From Thiohalocapsa sp963695445 (GTDB taxonomy: Bacteria; Pseudomonadota; Gammaproteobacteria; Chromatiales; Chromatiaceae): a stretch of DNA of 64,000 nucleotides. Location of the stretch: positions 1 through 64,000 of the forward strand of contig CAVOGV010000043.1 in assembly GCA_963695445.1 (NCBI GenBank), given 5' to 3'. This document shows, piece after piece, positions 24,857 through 33,948 of this stretch (position 1 is the stretch's first letter; each line of letters opens with the position of its first letter). Under the pieces are notes generated by a model. It saw only the letters and a program-made list of their open reading frames with translations, made no database searches and was not told the DNA's origin. A program made the position numbers and the translations under genes.

Positions 24857-27066
24857 GTGCGTCCTCGGTCGATTAACCAGTTGTCGCCCGCCGCGGAATT
24901 CACCGTGAGGGCGGGGTCGACGGGTACTTGGCAGGCGTCGAAGAATCGATAGTGCTCGATGGCTTCCATGATGCCGGCGGCGAACGGCTGCTCGGCGAAG
25001 TAGATGCTCTCGGCGTCGGTCAGCTGTGACAGCTCCTCGTTGTGTCGGTTGGCCACCACGACCGCCAGGGTATTGCCGCGCATCATGTCCTCGTCGGAGC
25101 CGGAGCCGCCTGCGGCCAGGCAGTGCTCCAGCGGGATGCCCCATTGATCGGCCACGTAGCGCAGCGCGAGACCCTTTGATGCCCGCGCCGGTACCACGTC
25201 GAGGAACTGACCAAAGGACAGATTCAGGTGTACGTTCAGCCCGGCCTGATGCAGCAGGCTGCCGATCTCGTCCAGAGAGGGCGCGTTGTCCGGATCGATG
25301 TAGAAGCTGACCTTGAATCGGCTCTGTTCGCTGTTGGGCTGGCGCGTTATGCCGGGCAGGTCGGCCAGTGCCTCGCGCACCCGGCGCGGGTACCACAGGT
25401 GGTCGATGTGGCGGGTCCAGGCGTAGTCGTGGGTCAACTGCGGGGCGTAGAAGATCTCGGTGCCCAGCGCGGTAATCAGCACGTCCGGTCGCGGGATGCC
25501 GTAGCGGCGCATCGTCGCCAGGGCCGAGTCCAGCCGGCGCCCGGTGGCGATGCCGAAACTGGTGCACTTGCGGTTCTCCCGCATCACACGGATGAAGTCC
25601 GCCAGGGAGTCCGGGTCGCCGAGCAGGTTCTGGTCTAGGTCGGTGAAGATGGCGCGGTCGTGATACAGCAGCGGCCGACGCGATACCGGTGCGTGAGGAG
25701 GGGCCTGTACCTCTTGTAGCAATGGTGTCACGGCGGCCATGTAGCTCTCGGCATGGGCGGCCCAGGCGTAATGCTCCTTGACCCCGGCTAGCCCGTTGCG
25801 TGCCATGCGGCGCCAGCCGGCTGCGTCGCTGATCACCTTGAGCAGGGCCTTGGTAATGTCCTGCTTGTCCAGGGGGTCGATCAGGAAGCCGTTTCGGCAA
25901 TGCTTGATGATGTCGGTGGGGCCGCCGTCCTCGGTGGCGACGATGGGCAGGCCGCTGGCGGCGGCCTCGATCAGCGTCAGCCCGAAGGGTTCTGTTAGCG
26001 CGGGATTGATGAACACGCCGCGGGATGCCGCTGCGATCTGGTACAGCAGCGGCACGTCGTCGGAGCTGTGATGTTTGGGGTAGGCGGCACGGCCGTACAG
26101 GTCGTACAGGTCGATCAGCATCAGGATGTCGGTCAGCACCTGTTGCGCGCCGCTGTCCAGGTCGCCGATGTCGTCACGGTTACCAGCGACGATGACCAGA
26201 TTGGCCGCACGCTGCAGCTCGGCGGATTCGCCATAGGCGGCGATCAGCGTGCTGATGTTCTTGCGCTCGTCTGGCCGCGACAGCGCCAAGATCATGGGCT
26301 TTTTCGGCTCGTTCAGAAAGCGTCCGAGCTCTCGCCTGATCGGCGTCTTCTGTTCGCTGCCGTCCGGTGGTCGGAAGCGCTCCAGATCGGTGCCGGGCGG
26401 GATCACCGACATGCGCTCAGGCTGGTAGTGATCGTACAGCCCGTACTGTTCCTCGATCTCCTGGGTGGTGCTGGTGACCACCAGACTGGCGGCGCCCAGG
26501 GTCTCTTCCTCCGCGGTGATGCGGCGGGCCATGTTGTAGCGCTGGTCGATGACCTCCTGAGTCAGCCCCGAGGCCAGCAAACGCTGCCGTTTGACCCGGC
26601 CCAGGGAATGCCCCGTATGCACCAGCGGCACGCCGAGCTGGGCGGACAGGCGTGAGCCGACATAGCCCGCATCGGCATAGTGGGTGTGGATCAGATTCGG
26701 CAGGTCGTCTTCCTCGCGCAGGAAGCTGAGCATGTTGTCCGAGAAGGCGTCGAGGTGATCCCAGAGCTGCTCCTTGGGCAGGTAGCCCGGAGGCCCGGCC
26801 TCGATACGCACGATGCGCGCACCCGGTCCGATCTCTTCGATCGGAACGGCATAGTCTGCACTGACGTTGGGATCGTCCACGAGGCGCGTGAACAGGTCGA
26901 CGCGGTCGACATCGTCGCGTGCCGCCAACGCACGCGCCAATTCGACCACGTACAGGATCTGGCCACCAGTATCGGCGTCGCGGCCGAGTTCCAGTTGGCT
27001 GCCGCGAATCAGGCCGTGAACGCTGATCAAGACGATATAGATGGGCCGGTTGTCGTTGCTGTTCAT
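24829..27066 (-). CDS. Sucrose-phosphate synthase with C-terminal HAD domain
   Basis: GT4-family glycosyltransferase making sucrose-6-phosphate from a nucleotide glucose and fructose-6-phosphate. It has 745 aa. The N-terminal GT-B fold shows RDADTGGQILYVVELARALA near 29-48, LSRPDERKNISTLIAAYG near 265-282, and the donor site EPFGLTLIEAAASGLPIVAT near 365. Residues about 495-735 form an HAD domain whose nucleophile motif reads FTDLDQN, lacking the usual Thr of DxDxT, so this domain may be catalytically weak. That fits the presence of a separate phosphatase gene. Sucrose is a known compatible solute in halotolerant phototrophs. It is divergent from modD. Confidence 0.9.
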   Translation of the reverse strand: MNSNDNRPIYIVLISVHGLIRGSQLELGRDADTGGQILYVVELARALAARDDVDRVDLFTRLVDDPNVSADYAVPIEEIGPGARIVRIEAGPPGYLPKEQLWDHLDAFSDNMLSFLREEDDLPNLIHTHYADAGYVGSRLSAQLGVPLVHTGHSLGRVKRQRLLASGLTQEVIDQRYNMARRITAEEETLGAASLVVTSTTQEIEEQYGLYDHYQPERMSVIPPGTDLERFRPPDGSEQKTPIRRELGRFLNEPKKPMILALSRPDERKNISTLIAAYGESAELQRAANLVIVAGNRDDIGDLDSGAQQVLTDILMLIDLYDLYGRAAYPKHHSSDDVPLLYQIAAASRGVFINPALTEPFGLTLIEAAASGLPIVATEDGGPTDIIKHCRNGFLIDPLDKQDITKALLKVISDAAGWRRMARNGLAGVKEHYAWAAHAESYMAAVTPLLQEVQAPPHAPVSRRPLLYHDRAIFTDLDQNLLGDPDSLADFIRVMRENRKCTSFGIATGRRLDSALATMRRYGIPRPDVLITALGTEIFYAPQLTHDYAWTRHIDHLWYPRRVREALADLPGITRQPNSEQSRFKVSFYIDPDNAPSLDEIGSLLHQAGLNVHLNLSFGQFLDVVPARASKGLALRYVADQWGIPLEHCLAAGGSGSDEDMMRGNTLAVVVANRHNEELSQLTDAESIYFAEQPFAAGIMEAIEHYRFFDACQVPVDPALTVNSAAGDNWLIDRGRTCPSTTAIS

Positions 27067-27316
27067 CGTGTGCCCGCTGCTGTTGACGAGCCTAACAGAC
27101 TACAGGCAACGGCCGCCGGGCTCCAGTTTCCGCCCTTAGATTTTCGGAGTCTTGGAGCAATGCCAAGGCCACTGGGCGTTATTCTTGCATGCCAAGCGCG
27201 CTGCTTGACCAAGTCCGCCAGGCCAGGTTGTGCCAGCTGACAGTTGTCGCTTCGCGCGCAACGGTGTTGGTGCGCGCAAAATTGGCGGCTCACAGATACA
27301 GACGAGGAAATTGTTG

Positions 27317-28166
27317 ATGACCACAATCCCTCCCCCCGTCCTCAGCGACCACGAGCTGCATCAGTTGCTCGCCGAGGACGTGCCTTTCGGCGACCTGACC
27401 ACGGACTCGCTCGGCATCGCCAATGATGCCGGAACCATTCGCTTTTTCGCGCGTGACCCGATGGTGGTCTGCGGGGTCGAGGAGGCCGTGCGCATGTTCG
27501 AACTCTGCGGCGCTCGGGCAGCATGCCTGGCCCCGTCCGGCACCGATGCGCCGGCCGGAACCCCGCTGCTCGAGGCCAGTGGTTGCGCCGGTGCGCTGCA
27601 TCGGGGCTGGAAGACCGCGCAGACGCTGATGGAGTGGTGCGGCGGTATTGCCAGCAGCGCCGCCGCCATCGTTGCCGCGGCAAGGCGCGGCAATGCCGAT
27701 GCCCTGGTTGCCGGTACGCGCAAGAACGTGCCCGGCAATCGTCGGCTGGCCGTGAAGGCGTTTCGCGCCGGGGGCGCCGTCATGCACCGTAATGGTCTGT
27801 CGGAGACCTTGCTCGTGTTCGCCGAGCATCGTTTGTTTCTGGGGGCCGAACAGCCGGCGGCAGACGCTCGCGCGGCTGCGCCGGCTATGTCCGGAGAAGC
27901 GCGTCGTGGTGGAGGTCGCGGACATCGACGAGGCGCTGGCCTGGGCCGACGCGGATGTGCTGCAGTTGGAGAAGTCCGCCTCCGAACAGGTGGCCGCGGT
28001 GGTCACTGCGCTGGCCGAGCGCGGCTCGACCGCGCTGGTGGCCGCCGCTGGCGGTGTCAATGCCAGCAATGCCGAGGCCTACGCCCGCGCCGGTGCGCGG
28101 CTGCTCGTGACCACGGCACCTCACTTGGCGCCGCCGCGGGATGTGCAGGTGCGGTTTTCGCTCTGA
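27317..28166 (+). CDS. modD: ModD, nicotinate-nucleotide-pyrophosphorylase-like molybdenum-locus protein, frameshifted
   Basis: A NadC-fold protein of the ModD subfamily associated with molybdate transport genes; its biochemical role is not established. The start is ATG at 27317 after GAGGAAA (MTTIPPPVLSDHELHQLLAE, then DVPFGDLTTDSLGI). The first 180 residues are in one frame up to FLGAEQPA. The conserved remainder (QTLARLRRLCPEKRVVVEVA through PPRDVQVRFSL at 28166) is one frame away; deleting one G near 27859 restores a protein of about 282 aa. A housekeeping nadC is the alternative, but the sequence and the convergent modE neighbour favour ModD. Confidence 0.8.
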
Positions 28167-28182
28167 CAGATCGCTCTCACAC

Positions 28183-28231
28183 GCCTGTGGGAGCGATTTG
28201 CAATCGCGACGGCAGCGACAACGGATGCCCC
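28183..28231. repeat. REP-like palindromic repeat
   Basis: CCTGTGGGAGCGATTTGCAA and TCGCGACGGC follow the modD stop. This is one unit of the GTGGGAGCG...CGCTCCCAC family that recurs at 43.0, 48.1, 57.0 and 60.3-60.6 kb. It lies between two convergent genes. Confidence 0.7.
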
Positions 28232-28272
28232 TGTGGTTAGCGAAACCCGCAAGCTTGGGTCAGGCAGGCCGC

Positions 28273-29064
28273 TCAATGATCCACGCCGACAATGACGCCG
28301 GCGGCGGGGAAGATGGCGCACGCCGGGCCCTGCTCAACGATGCCGCGTGTCGCGAGCGCATCGGCGGCGACGACGCCGCGCACGGTGACACCGGCGGACA
28401 GGTCGATGACCACTTCGGTGGGGCCGTCGCCGCGGGTCATGCGGGAAACGGTCCCGCACAGCGCGTTGCTGCCGGCGGGTCGCTCGGTACCGGCTTCGCG
28501 GACGATGTCGACCGCGACCGCCTTGATCAGCGCCCAGACGCTGCGCCCCGGCCGCAGGCCTAGGCATTCCACGCTCTCGTTGGTGATGCCGGCGGTGATG
28601 CGCTGGCCGCTCTGGATCTCGATCTGGACCTCGGCATCCACGGCGCGGGCGGTGACGGCGACGATACGACCGATGAACTGATTGCGCGCGCTGGTTCGCA
28701 GCGCCAGCCGCCGCAGCAGATCGAACGCCGCGCCCGGGTCGCCCATCGCCGCATTGACGCTGGTCAGAAAGCGCTGATACTCCGCCGCGATGGTGTGATA
28801 GGCGTCGATCAGACGTCGGCCCTCGTCGGTGAGTCTCGCGCCGCCGCCGCCGCGCCCGCCGGTCGCGGTCTCGACCACTGGTGCTGGCGCCAGGTTGTTC
28901 AGCGCATCCACCGCATCCCAGGCCGTCTTGTAGCTGATCTTAAGCGCCTTCGCCGCCTGCGTGATGGAGCCCCGCTCGGCGATCTGTTCCAACAACGCGA
29001 TGCGCTCCTTGCCCAGAAAGGCGGCGTCATCGACGCTGAACCAGAACTGGCCGTCGATGTTCAT
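28273..29064 (-). CDS. modE: ModE-type molybdate-responsive transcriptional regulator
   Basis: A 263-aa regulator. The N-terminal winged helix-turn-helix has GSITQAAKALKISYKTAWDA near 33-52, followed by the ModE hallmark VVETATGGRGGGGARLTDEG. Two C-terminal TOBE/Mop molybdate-binding domains follow: SARNQFIGRIVAVTARAVDA onward, and GSNALCGTVSRMTRGDGPTE. Mo-bound ModE typically represses modABC and tunes molybdoenzyme genes, relevant to Mo-nitrogenase here. Its ATG overlaps the recN stop (ATGA), so it is cotranscribed with recN. Confidence 0.93.
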   Translation of the reverse strand: MNIDGQFWFSVDDAAFLGKERIALLEQIAERGSITQAAKALKISYKTAWDAVDALNNLAPAPVVETATGGRGGGGARLTDEGRRLIDAYHTIAAEYQRFLTSVNAAMGDPGAAFDLLRRLALRTSARNQFIGRIVAVTARAVDAEVQIEIQSGQRITAGITNESVECLGLRPGRSVWALIKAVAVDIVREAGTERPAGSNALCGTVSRMTRGDGPTEVVIDLSAGVTVRGVVAADALATRGIVEQGPACAIFPAAGVIVGVDH

Positions 29065-30745
29065 TGGCCGAGCATCTCCGCGGCGTGGGCGCGGGTGGTG
29101 GCGGTGATCTCGGTGCCGCCGAGCATGCGGGCGATCTCGTCGATGCGCTGGTCCTTGGCCAGGGGCTGGATCTGGGTGTAGGTCTGACCGTCGATCGCCT
29201 GTTTCTGGACCTTGAGCTGCTGGTGGGCCTGGGCCGCGACCTGGGGCAGGTGGGTGACGCAGAGCACCTGGCGCGCGTCGCCGAGGCGGCGCAGCAGCCG
29301 GCCGACGATCTCCGCGACGCCGCCGCCGATGCCGACGTCGACCTCATCGAAGACCAGGGTTGGGATGCTGCCGACCTCCGCGGTGGCGACCTGGATGGCG
29401 AGGCTGATCCGCGACAACTCGCCGCCGGATGCGACCTTGGCGAGGGGTTGCAGCGGTTGGCCGGGGTTGGCGCTGACCTGGAACGCGATGCTGTCGAGCC
29501 CGCCGGCGCTGACGCCGTCCGGCTCGGCGGTGACGACGTCGACAGCGAAGCGCCCGCCGCCCATGCCGAGCTCCTGCATGGCCGCGCTGACGGTCTCGCC
29601 GAGGCGCTCGGCGGCCGCGCGTCTGGCGCTGCTGAGGGCGGCGGCGCATGTCAGCAAGGCCTCGCGCGCGGCGTCGCGCTCGTCGGCGAGGTCGCCGAGG
29701 GAGTGATCGGCCCGTTCTAGCGCGTCCAGCTCGTCGCGCCGTTGCTCCAACGCCTCAGCCAGCTGTTCCGGCGGCACGCGGTACTTGCGGGCCATGTCGT
29801 GGATTTGCGCGAGCCGGTCCTCGACCTCGCGGAGGCGGCGGGGTCCATGTCCAGGTCGTCGAGGTACTGGCGCAGGTTGGCGGCGGCTTCCTCGACTTGC
29901 ACCATGGCCCCTTCGATCAGCTCGCGGGTCTCTTGCAGGCGCTGGTCGATGTCCGCCAGGCCGGCCAATTCACTGGCGGCGTGACCGAGATGGTCGCGCA
30001 GCGCCACCGCGTTTCCGCCGCTATCCTCGCCGGCGCCTTCGTACAGCAATTCCACCAGCGCCGCGGCGGTGCCCTGGAGGTTGCCCAGGTTGGCGAGCCG
30101 GCGTTGCTCGACGTCGAGCTCGTCGAGTTCGCCGTCGCCGAGGGCCAGTTCGTCGAGTTCGTTGACCTGATAACGCAGTAGATCGATGCGTTCGGCGCGC
30201 TCGTCGCGGGCGGCGGTCAGCTCGCGCCAGCGCCCGTCGATGTCGCGAAAGCGGCGGTAGTGTTCCGCCACCTCGCCGGCCGCGGCCTGATGGCCGCCAT
30301 AGGCGTCCAGCAACGCGCGCTGGGCGGCGGGGCGCAGCAACGACTGGTGCGCATGCTGGCCGTGGATGTCCACCAGCAGGTCGCCCAGCGCGCGCAGTTG
30401 CGCGCCGCTGGCGGACTGGCCGTTGATAAAGGCGCGGGCGCGGCCGTTGCGCACCAGCACGCGGCGGATCAGGCACTCATCGCCGTCGTCCATGGCCTGT
30501 TCGACGAGCCAGTCGCGGGCCTGTGGGCAACGGTTGAGGTCGAAGCCGGCGCTGACCTCGGCGCGATCGCAACCGGTGCGGATCATGCCGGCGTCGGCCT
30601 TTTCGCCAAGGGCCAGGCCGAGGGCGTCGATCAGGATCGACTTGCCGGCGCCGGTCTCACCGGTCAGCGTGGTCATGCCGGCGGCCAGGTCCAGTTCCAG
30701 GCCGCTGACGATCACCAGGTCCTTGATGACGATGTGGGTGAGCAT
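29061..30745 (-). CDS. recN: DNA repair protein RecN, interrupted by a frameshift
   Basis: SMC-like ATPase acting in double-strand break repair. From the ATG at 30745 it opens MLTHIVIKDLVIVSGLELDL, with Walker A GETGAGKSILIDAL near 29-42, followed by HGQHAHQSLL and the coiled-coil arm. Near 29840 the frame breaks at a run of four C on the coding strand; adding one C joins DMDP to RRLREVEDRLAQIHDMARKY. The C-terminal half carries the signature ASGGELSRISLAIQ and Walker B TLVFDEVDVGIGG. The repaired length is about 560 aa, normal for RecN. It lies 97 bases downstream of nadK. Confidence 0.92.
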
Positions 30746-30842
30746 GGTCTCGATTCGGAATGGATGGCGACGTGATTGGGATGCTTGGGGCGGTGATCGG
30801 TTTTGGGGGCCGCAATCGCTCGACCCGGCGGCTGGTGCCGAG

Positions 30843-31718
30843 TCAGCAGCGCTGATCGGGTCGGGGATGCCCGCCCCAGCCGAGCTTGGCGCGGAGGATG
30901 CCGTAATGGTCGTGATCGCGGGGATGCAGTAGTCGCACCCGATGCGGGCTGCGCTCGATGCGTATCGGCGCACCCTCGACGAGCGGCAGATCCACCTGCC
31001 CGTCGCAGGTCAGGCGGACCTGATCCGCCTCGTAATCGCAGATGCGAAACTCGATGCGGCTGTCGCCGGCGATGACCAGCGGACGGTTGCTCAGCGTATG
31101 CGGACAGATCGGCACCAGCAGCAGGGCATCCAGGCCGGGGTGGATCAGCGGCCCGCCGCCGGACAGGGCGTAGGCAGTGGAGCCGGTGGGGGTGGCGACG
31201 ATGATACCGTCGGAGCGCTGGGCGTTGACGAACTGGCCGTCGATGTAGGTCTCCAGCTCGATCATCCGCACCGAGTTCCACTTGTGCACGACGATGTCGT
31301 TCAACGCGCGCCCGCTGAAGCCGTTGACATGGGCGTCGAGCAGCGTCCGCGAGTCGTCGTCGAACTCGCCGTTCAGGATCTGATCCAGCCGTCGCTCGAC
31401 GTTGTCCGGCGACACGTCTACCAGGAAGCCGAGCCGGCCGAGGTTGATGCCGACCAGGGCCACGTCCAGTTCCGCCATCTCGCGTGCCGCGTGCAAAAAG
31501 GTGCCGTCACCGCCGACCACGACCACCAGGTCGCAGCGTGCGCCCAGGTCGCGGAGTTCGAGTCCGCCCTCGACGCCGACGATGCCCGCGGTCACCGCCT
31601 CGAAAAGGACCTCGAGCCCGCGCCGTTGCAGGTGCTCCGCGAGCCGGTCGATGGTGGCCGTGACGCGTGGCTCGTCGTGCAGTTTGCCGATGATGCCTGC
31701 CGTGTGAAACGAGGACAT
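30843..31718 (-). CDS. nadK: NAD kinase
   Basis: Phosphorylates NAD to NADP. The product is 291 aa from the ATG at 31718 (MSSFHTAGIIGKLHDEPRVT); the frame continues upstream to 31967 through the hrcA control region, so that extension is rejected. Diagnostic motifs are VVVVGGDGTFLHAAREM (GGDGT) near 63-79 and the NAD-binding TPTGSTAYALSGGGPLIHP near 170-190. It is divergent from hrcA and the likely first gene of a nadK-recN-modE operon. Confidence 0.95.
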   Translation of the reverse strand: MSSFHTAGIIGKLHDEPRVTATIDRLAEHLQRRGLEVLFEAVTAGIVGVEGGLELRDLGARCDLVVVVGGDGTFLHAAREMAELDVALVGINLGRLGFLVDVSPDNVERRLDQILNGEFDDDSRTLLDAHVNGFSGRALNDIVVHKWNSVRMIELETYIDGQFVNAQRSDGIIVATPTGSTAYALSGGGPLIHPGLDALLLVPICPHTLSNRPLVIAGDSRIEFRICDYEADQVRLTCDGQVDLPLVEGAPIRIERSPHRVRLLHPRDHDHYGILRAKLGWGGHPRPDQRC

Positions 31719-31824
31719 GAAGCGCCGGTGGCTGGGATAAACGTTTCGAAACGTTAGCACGCGCCCACCGGGCCGCCAACTGGTCGATGAGTTGGCGCAA
31801 AAATGCCCGTGGTGCTCCCCCCGC

Positions 31825-31853
31825 TTGACAGTCTCCGTCGCAAACCATAGATT
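31825..31853 (+). promoter_or_regulatory. Sigma70-type promoter of hrcA
   Basis: TTGACA (31825-31830), a 17-bp spacer, then TAGATT (31848-31853). It is followed eight bases later by the CIRCE operator, so bound HrcA would block early transcription. Confidence 0.7.
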
Positions 31854-31861
31854 GCCCATGC

Positions 31862-31888
31862 TTAGCACTCTCCTTTTGAGAGTGCTAA
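31862..31888. promoter_or_regulatory. CIRCE operator (HrcA binding site)
   Basis: TTAGCACTC-N9-GAGTGCTAA, an exact match to the CIRCE consensus with a 9-bp spacer. It lies 46 bases before hrcA, immediately downstream of the sigma70 promoter, implying heat-inducible autoregulation by HrcA. Confidence 0.97.
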
Positions 31889-31933
31889 GCGCTGATCCGA
31901 ATTTCTCCGACAGCCGGTTGGCAAACCTTACAC

Positions 31934-33016
31934 ATGGTGAGCGGCAACACGCGATCGAACGACCCACAGGTCAGCCTCAAGGGCGGGGGGCAGATCAGCG
32001 AGCGTGCGCTGCATTTTCTCAAGGCCCTGATCGAACGCCATATTCGTGACGGTCAGCCGGTCGGATCGCGCACCCTTGCCAAGGATACCGGGCTCGACCT
32101 CAGTCCGGCCACGGTGCGTAACGTGATGTCGGACCTGGAGGAGATGGGGCTGGTGTCGTCCCCACACACCTCCGCCGGACGGGTGCCGACGGTCTCCGGT
32201 TATCGGCTGTTCGTGGACAGCCTGCTGACCGTGCTGCCGATCGAGGATCAGGAACTCGAGACGCTGCGCTCGGGCTTTTCGAGCAGCGACGATTCCAAGG
32301 TCCTAATCGAGTCCGCGTCGCGACTGCTGTCGGGCTTGACGCACATGGCCGGCATGGTCATGGTGCCGCGCTACGGGCGCGACGTGTTCCGCCAGATCGA
32401 ATTTCTGTCCCTGTCCGGGACCCGCGTGCTCGCGATCCTGGTCACCGGCGAGGGCGAGGTGCACAACCGCGTCATTCATACGGACAAGGAATGCTCGCCA
32501 TCGCAACTGGTCGAGGCGGGCAATTTCCTGACGGCGATGTTCACCGGGCAGGACATGAGTGCGGTGCGCCGACACCTGATGGAAGACCTCAAGCAAACCC
32601 ATCGCAGCATGGATGCGCTGATGCTGCGCGCGGTCGAGATGGCGCAACGGGTGGTTGCATCCGCCGAGCACAAAGACGATCTGCTCATCGCGGGCCAAAC
32701 CAATTTGATGGAATTCGAGGAATTGGCGAGTATCGAGCGGCTGAAGTCGCTGTTTGAAGCGTTCAGTGAAAAGCGTCAGATTCTGGACCTGCTCGACCGT
32801 TGCATCGCGGCCGATGGAGTGCAGATTTTCATTGGCCATGAGTCAGGCTACGAATTGCTCGACGATTGCAGCCTGGTCACCACCACCTATCGGGTCGAGA
32901 ACCAGGTGCTCGGCGTGCTCGGTGTGATTGGCCCGACGCGCATGGACTACCAGCGCGTGATTCCCGTCGTCGACGTCACGGCTCGGCTGCTGGCGGCGGC
33001 GCTCAGACAACAGTAA
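31934..33016 (+). CDS. hrcA: Heat-inducible transcription repressor HrcA
   Basis: A 360-aa repressor of class I heat-shock genes. The N-terminal winged helix shows SERALHFLKALIERHIRDGQ, PVGSRTLAKDTGLDLSPATV and RNVMSDLEEMGLVSSPHTSA. The GAF-like effector region and the C-terminal GVLGVIGPTRMDYQRVIPVV are intact. It heads the hrcA-grpE-dnaK-dnaJ group under its own CIRCE site. HrcA activity is known to depend on GroEL, which is not in the window. Confidence 0.96.
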   Translation: MVSGNTRSNDPQVSLKGGGQISERALHFLKALIERHIRDGQPVGSRTLAKDTGLDLSPATVRNVMSDLEEMGLVSSPHTSAGRVPTVSGYRLFVDSLLTVLPIEDQELETLRSGFSSSDDSKVLIESASRLLSGLTHMAGMVMVPRYGRDVFRQIEFLSLSGTRVLAILVTGEGEVHNRVIHTDKECSPSQLVEAGNFLTAMFTGQDMSAVRRHLMEDLKQTHRSMDALMLRAVEMAQRVVASAEHKDDLLIAGQTNLMEFEELASIERLKSLFEAFSEKRQILDLLDRCIAADGVQIFIGHESGYELLDDCSLVTTTYRVENQVLGVLGVIGPTRMDYQRVIPVVDVTARLLAAALRQQ

Positions 33017-33119
33017 ACCATTGGCAGAGACCGGGGCGCGCTCCCGGTGCCCGATCTGACCCCAGAGACGCGGGTCCAACATCGCGGCACCGCCGACCGT
33101 CTCGGCGAGGTAGGAGATC

Positions 33120-33758
33120 ATGAAGGAGCAAGACGAACAACAGCAGTACGAACAGAGACGGGGGGCGGCCGACGTGGCCGGCGCTGAGGACGCCGCTGGC
33201 GAGGTGCGTGACGTGGCCCCTCAGCCCGAGGCCGGCGACCCTGAGGCCGGCGGGCCCAGGATTGCCGATCATCCGGCGGGATCCGATCCCGCGGAGTTGC
33301 ACATGCTGCTCGAAGACGCCCGCGCGCGGGCCGACCAAGACCGCGATCAGCTGCTGCGCGTGCGGGCCGAGATGGAGAACATGCAGCGCCGCCAAGCCAA
33401 GGAGTTGGAAAACGCGCACAAGTTCGCCCTCGACAACTTCGTCAAAGAGTTGCTGCTGGTGCGCGACAGCCTCGAATTGGGCTATGCCGCTGCCACCGAG
33501 CCTGACGCGGACGTCGCCAAGCTGCGCGAGGGCACCGAGCTGACGTTGAAACAGCTCGGCGATGTGATGAGCAAGTTTGGTGTCGAGCGCGTGCACCCAG
33601 AGGGCGAAGCCTTCAACCCGGAATTTCACCAGGCTATGTCCGTGCAGCCGCGGGCTGACGTGCCGCCGAATACCGTCACGGCCGTGATTCAGAGTGGCTA
33701 TCTGCTCAACGGCCGGCTGATGCGCCCGGCGTTGGTGATGGTCTCGAAACAGGAATGA
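33120..33758 (+). CDS. grpE: Nucleotide exchange factor GrpE
   Basis: Exchange factor for DnaK. It has 212 aa: an acidic, low-complexity N-terminus (1-60, rich in Glu, Ala and Gly), a long dimerisation helix (about 60-120, including RVRAEMENMQRRQAKELENA) and the C-terminal beta domain with the GrpE signature around NPEFHQAMSVQPRADVPPNT. The start at 33120 follows GTAGGAGATC. It is 103 bases downstream of hrcA and 190 bases upstream of dnaK. Confidence 0.95.
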   Translation: MKEQDEQQQYEQRRGAADVAGAEDAAGEVRDVAPQPEAGDPEAGGPRIADHPAGSDPAELHMLLEDARARADQDRDQLLRVRAEMENMQRRQAKELENAHKFALDNFVKELLLVRDSLELGYAAATEPDADVAKLREGTELTLKQLGDVMSKFGVERVHPEGEAFNPEFHQAMSVQPRADVPPNTVTAVIQSGYLLNGRLMRPALVMVSKQE

Positions 33759-33948
33759 GCGTCGGCGCGCGCGGCGTGCCGGCAATCGATCCGGAGTAGG
33801 CTTGAGAATCACAAGGTTTTGCCCCACCTGATCGCGAATTAGGGCCGCTAAACAGGTTCATCAGGCAACCTCGGCGAACCGGCTCGGCAAACGGGCCGCC
33901 CCGATCACTACCTTACAGTTTTAAATTGAATTGCAGCGGAGAAACACC

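Noticed and set aside
23924..25900. 658-aa minus-strand frame spanning sucrose phosphatase and part of the synthase
   Set aside because: The first half is an out-of-frame shadow of the synthase; the true phosphatase starts at 24856 and ends in another frame at 24004.
27317..28166. Housekeeping nadC (quinolinate phosphoribosyltransferase)
   Set aside because: The sequence pattern and the modE neighbour favour the ModD subfamily; nadC would normally sit with nadA or nadB. It remains a minor alternative.
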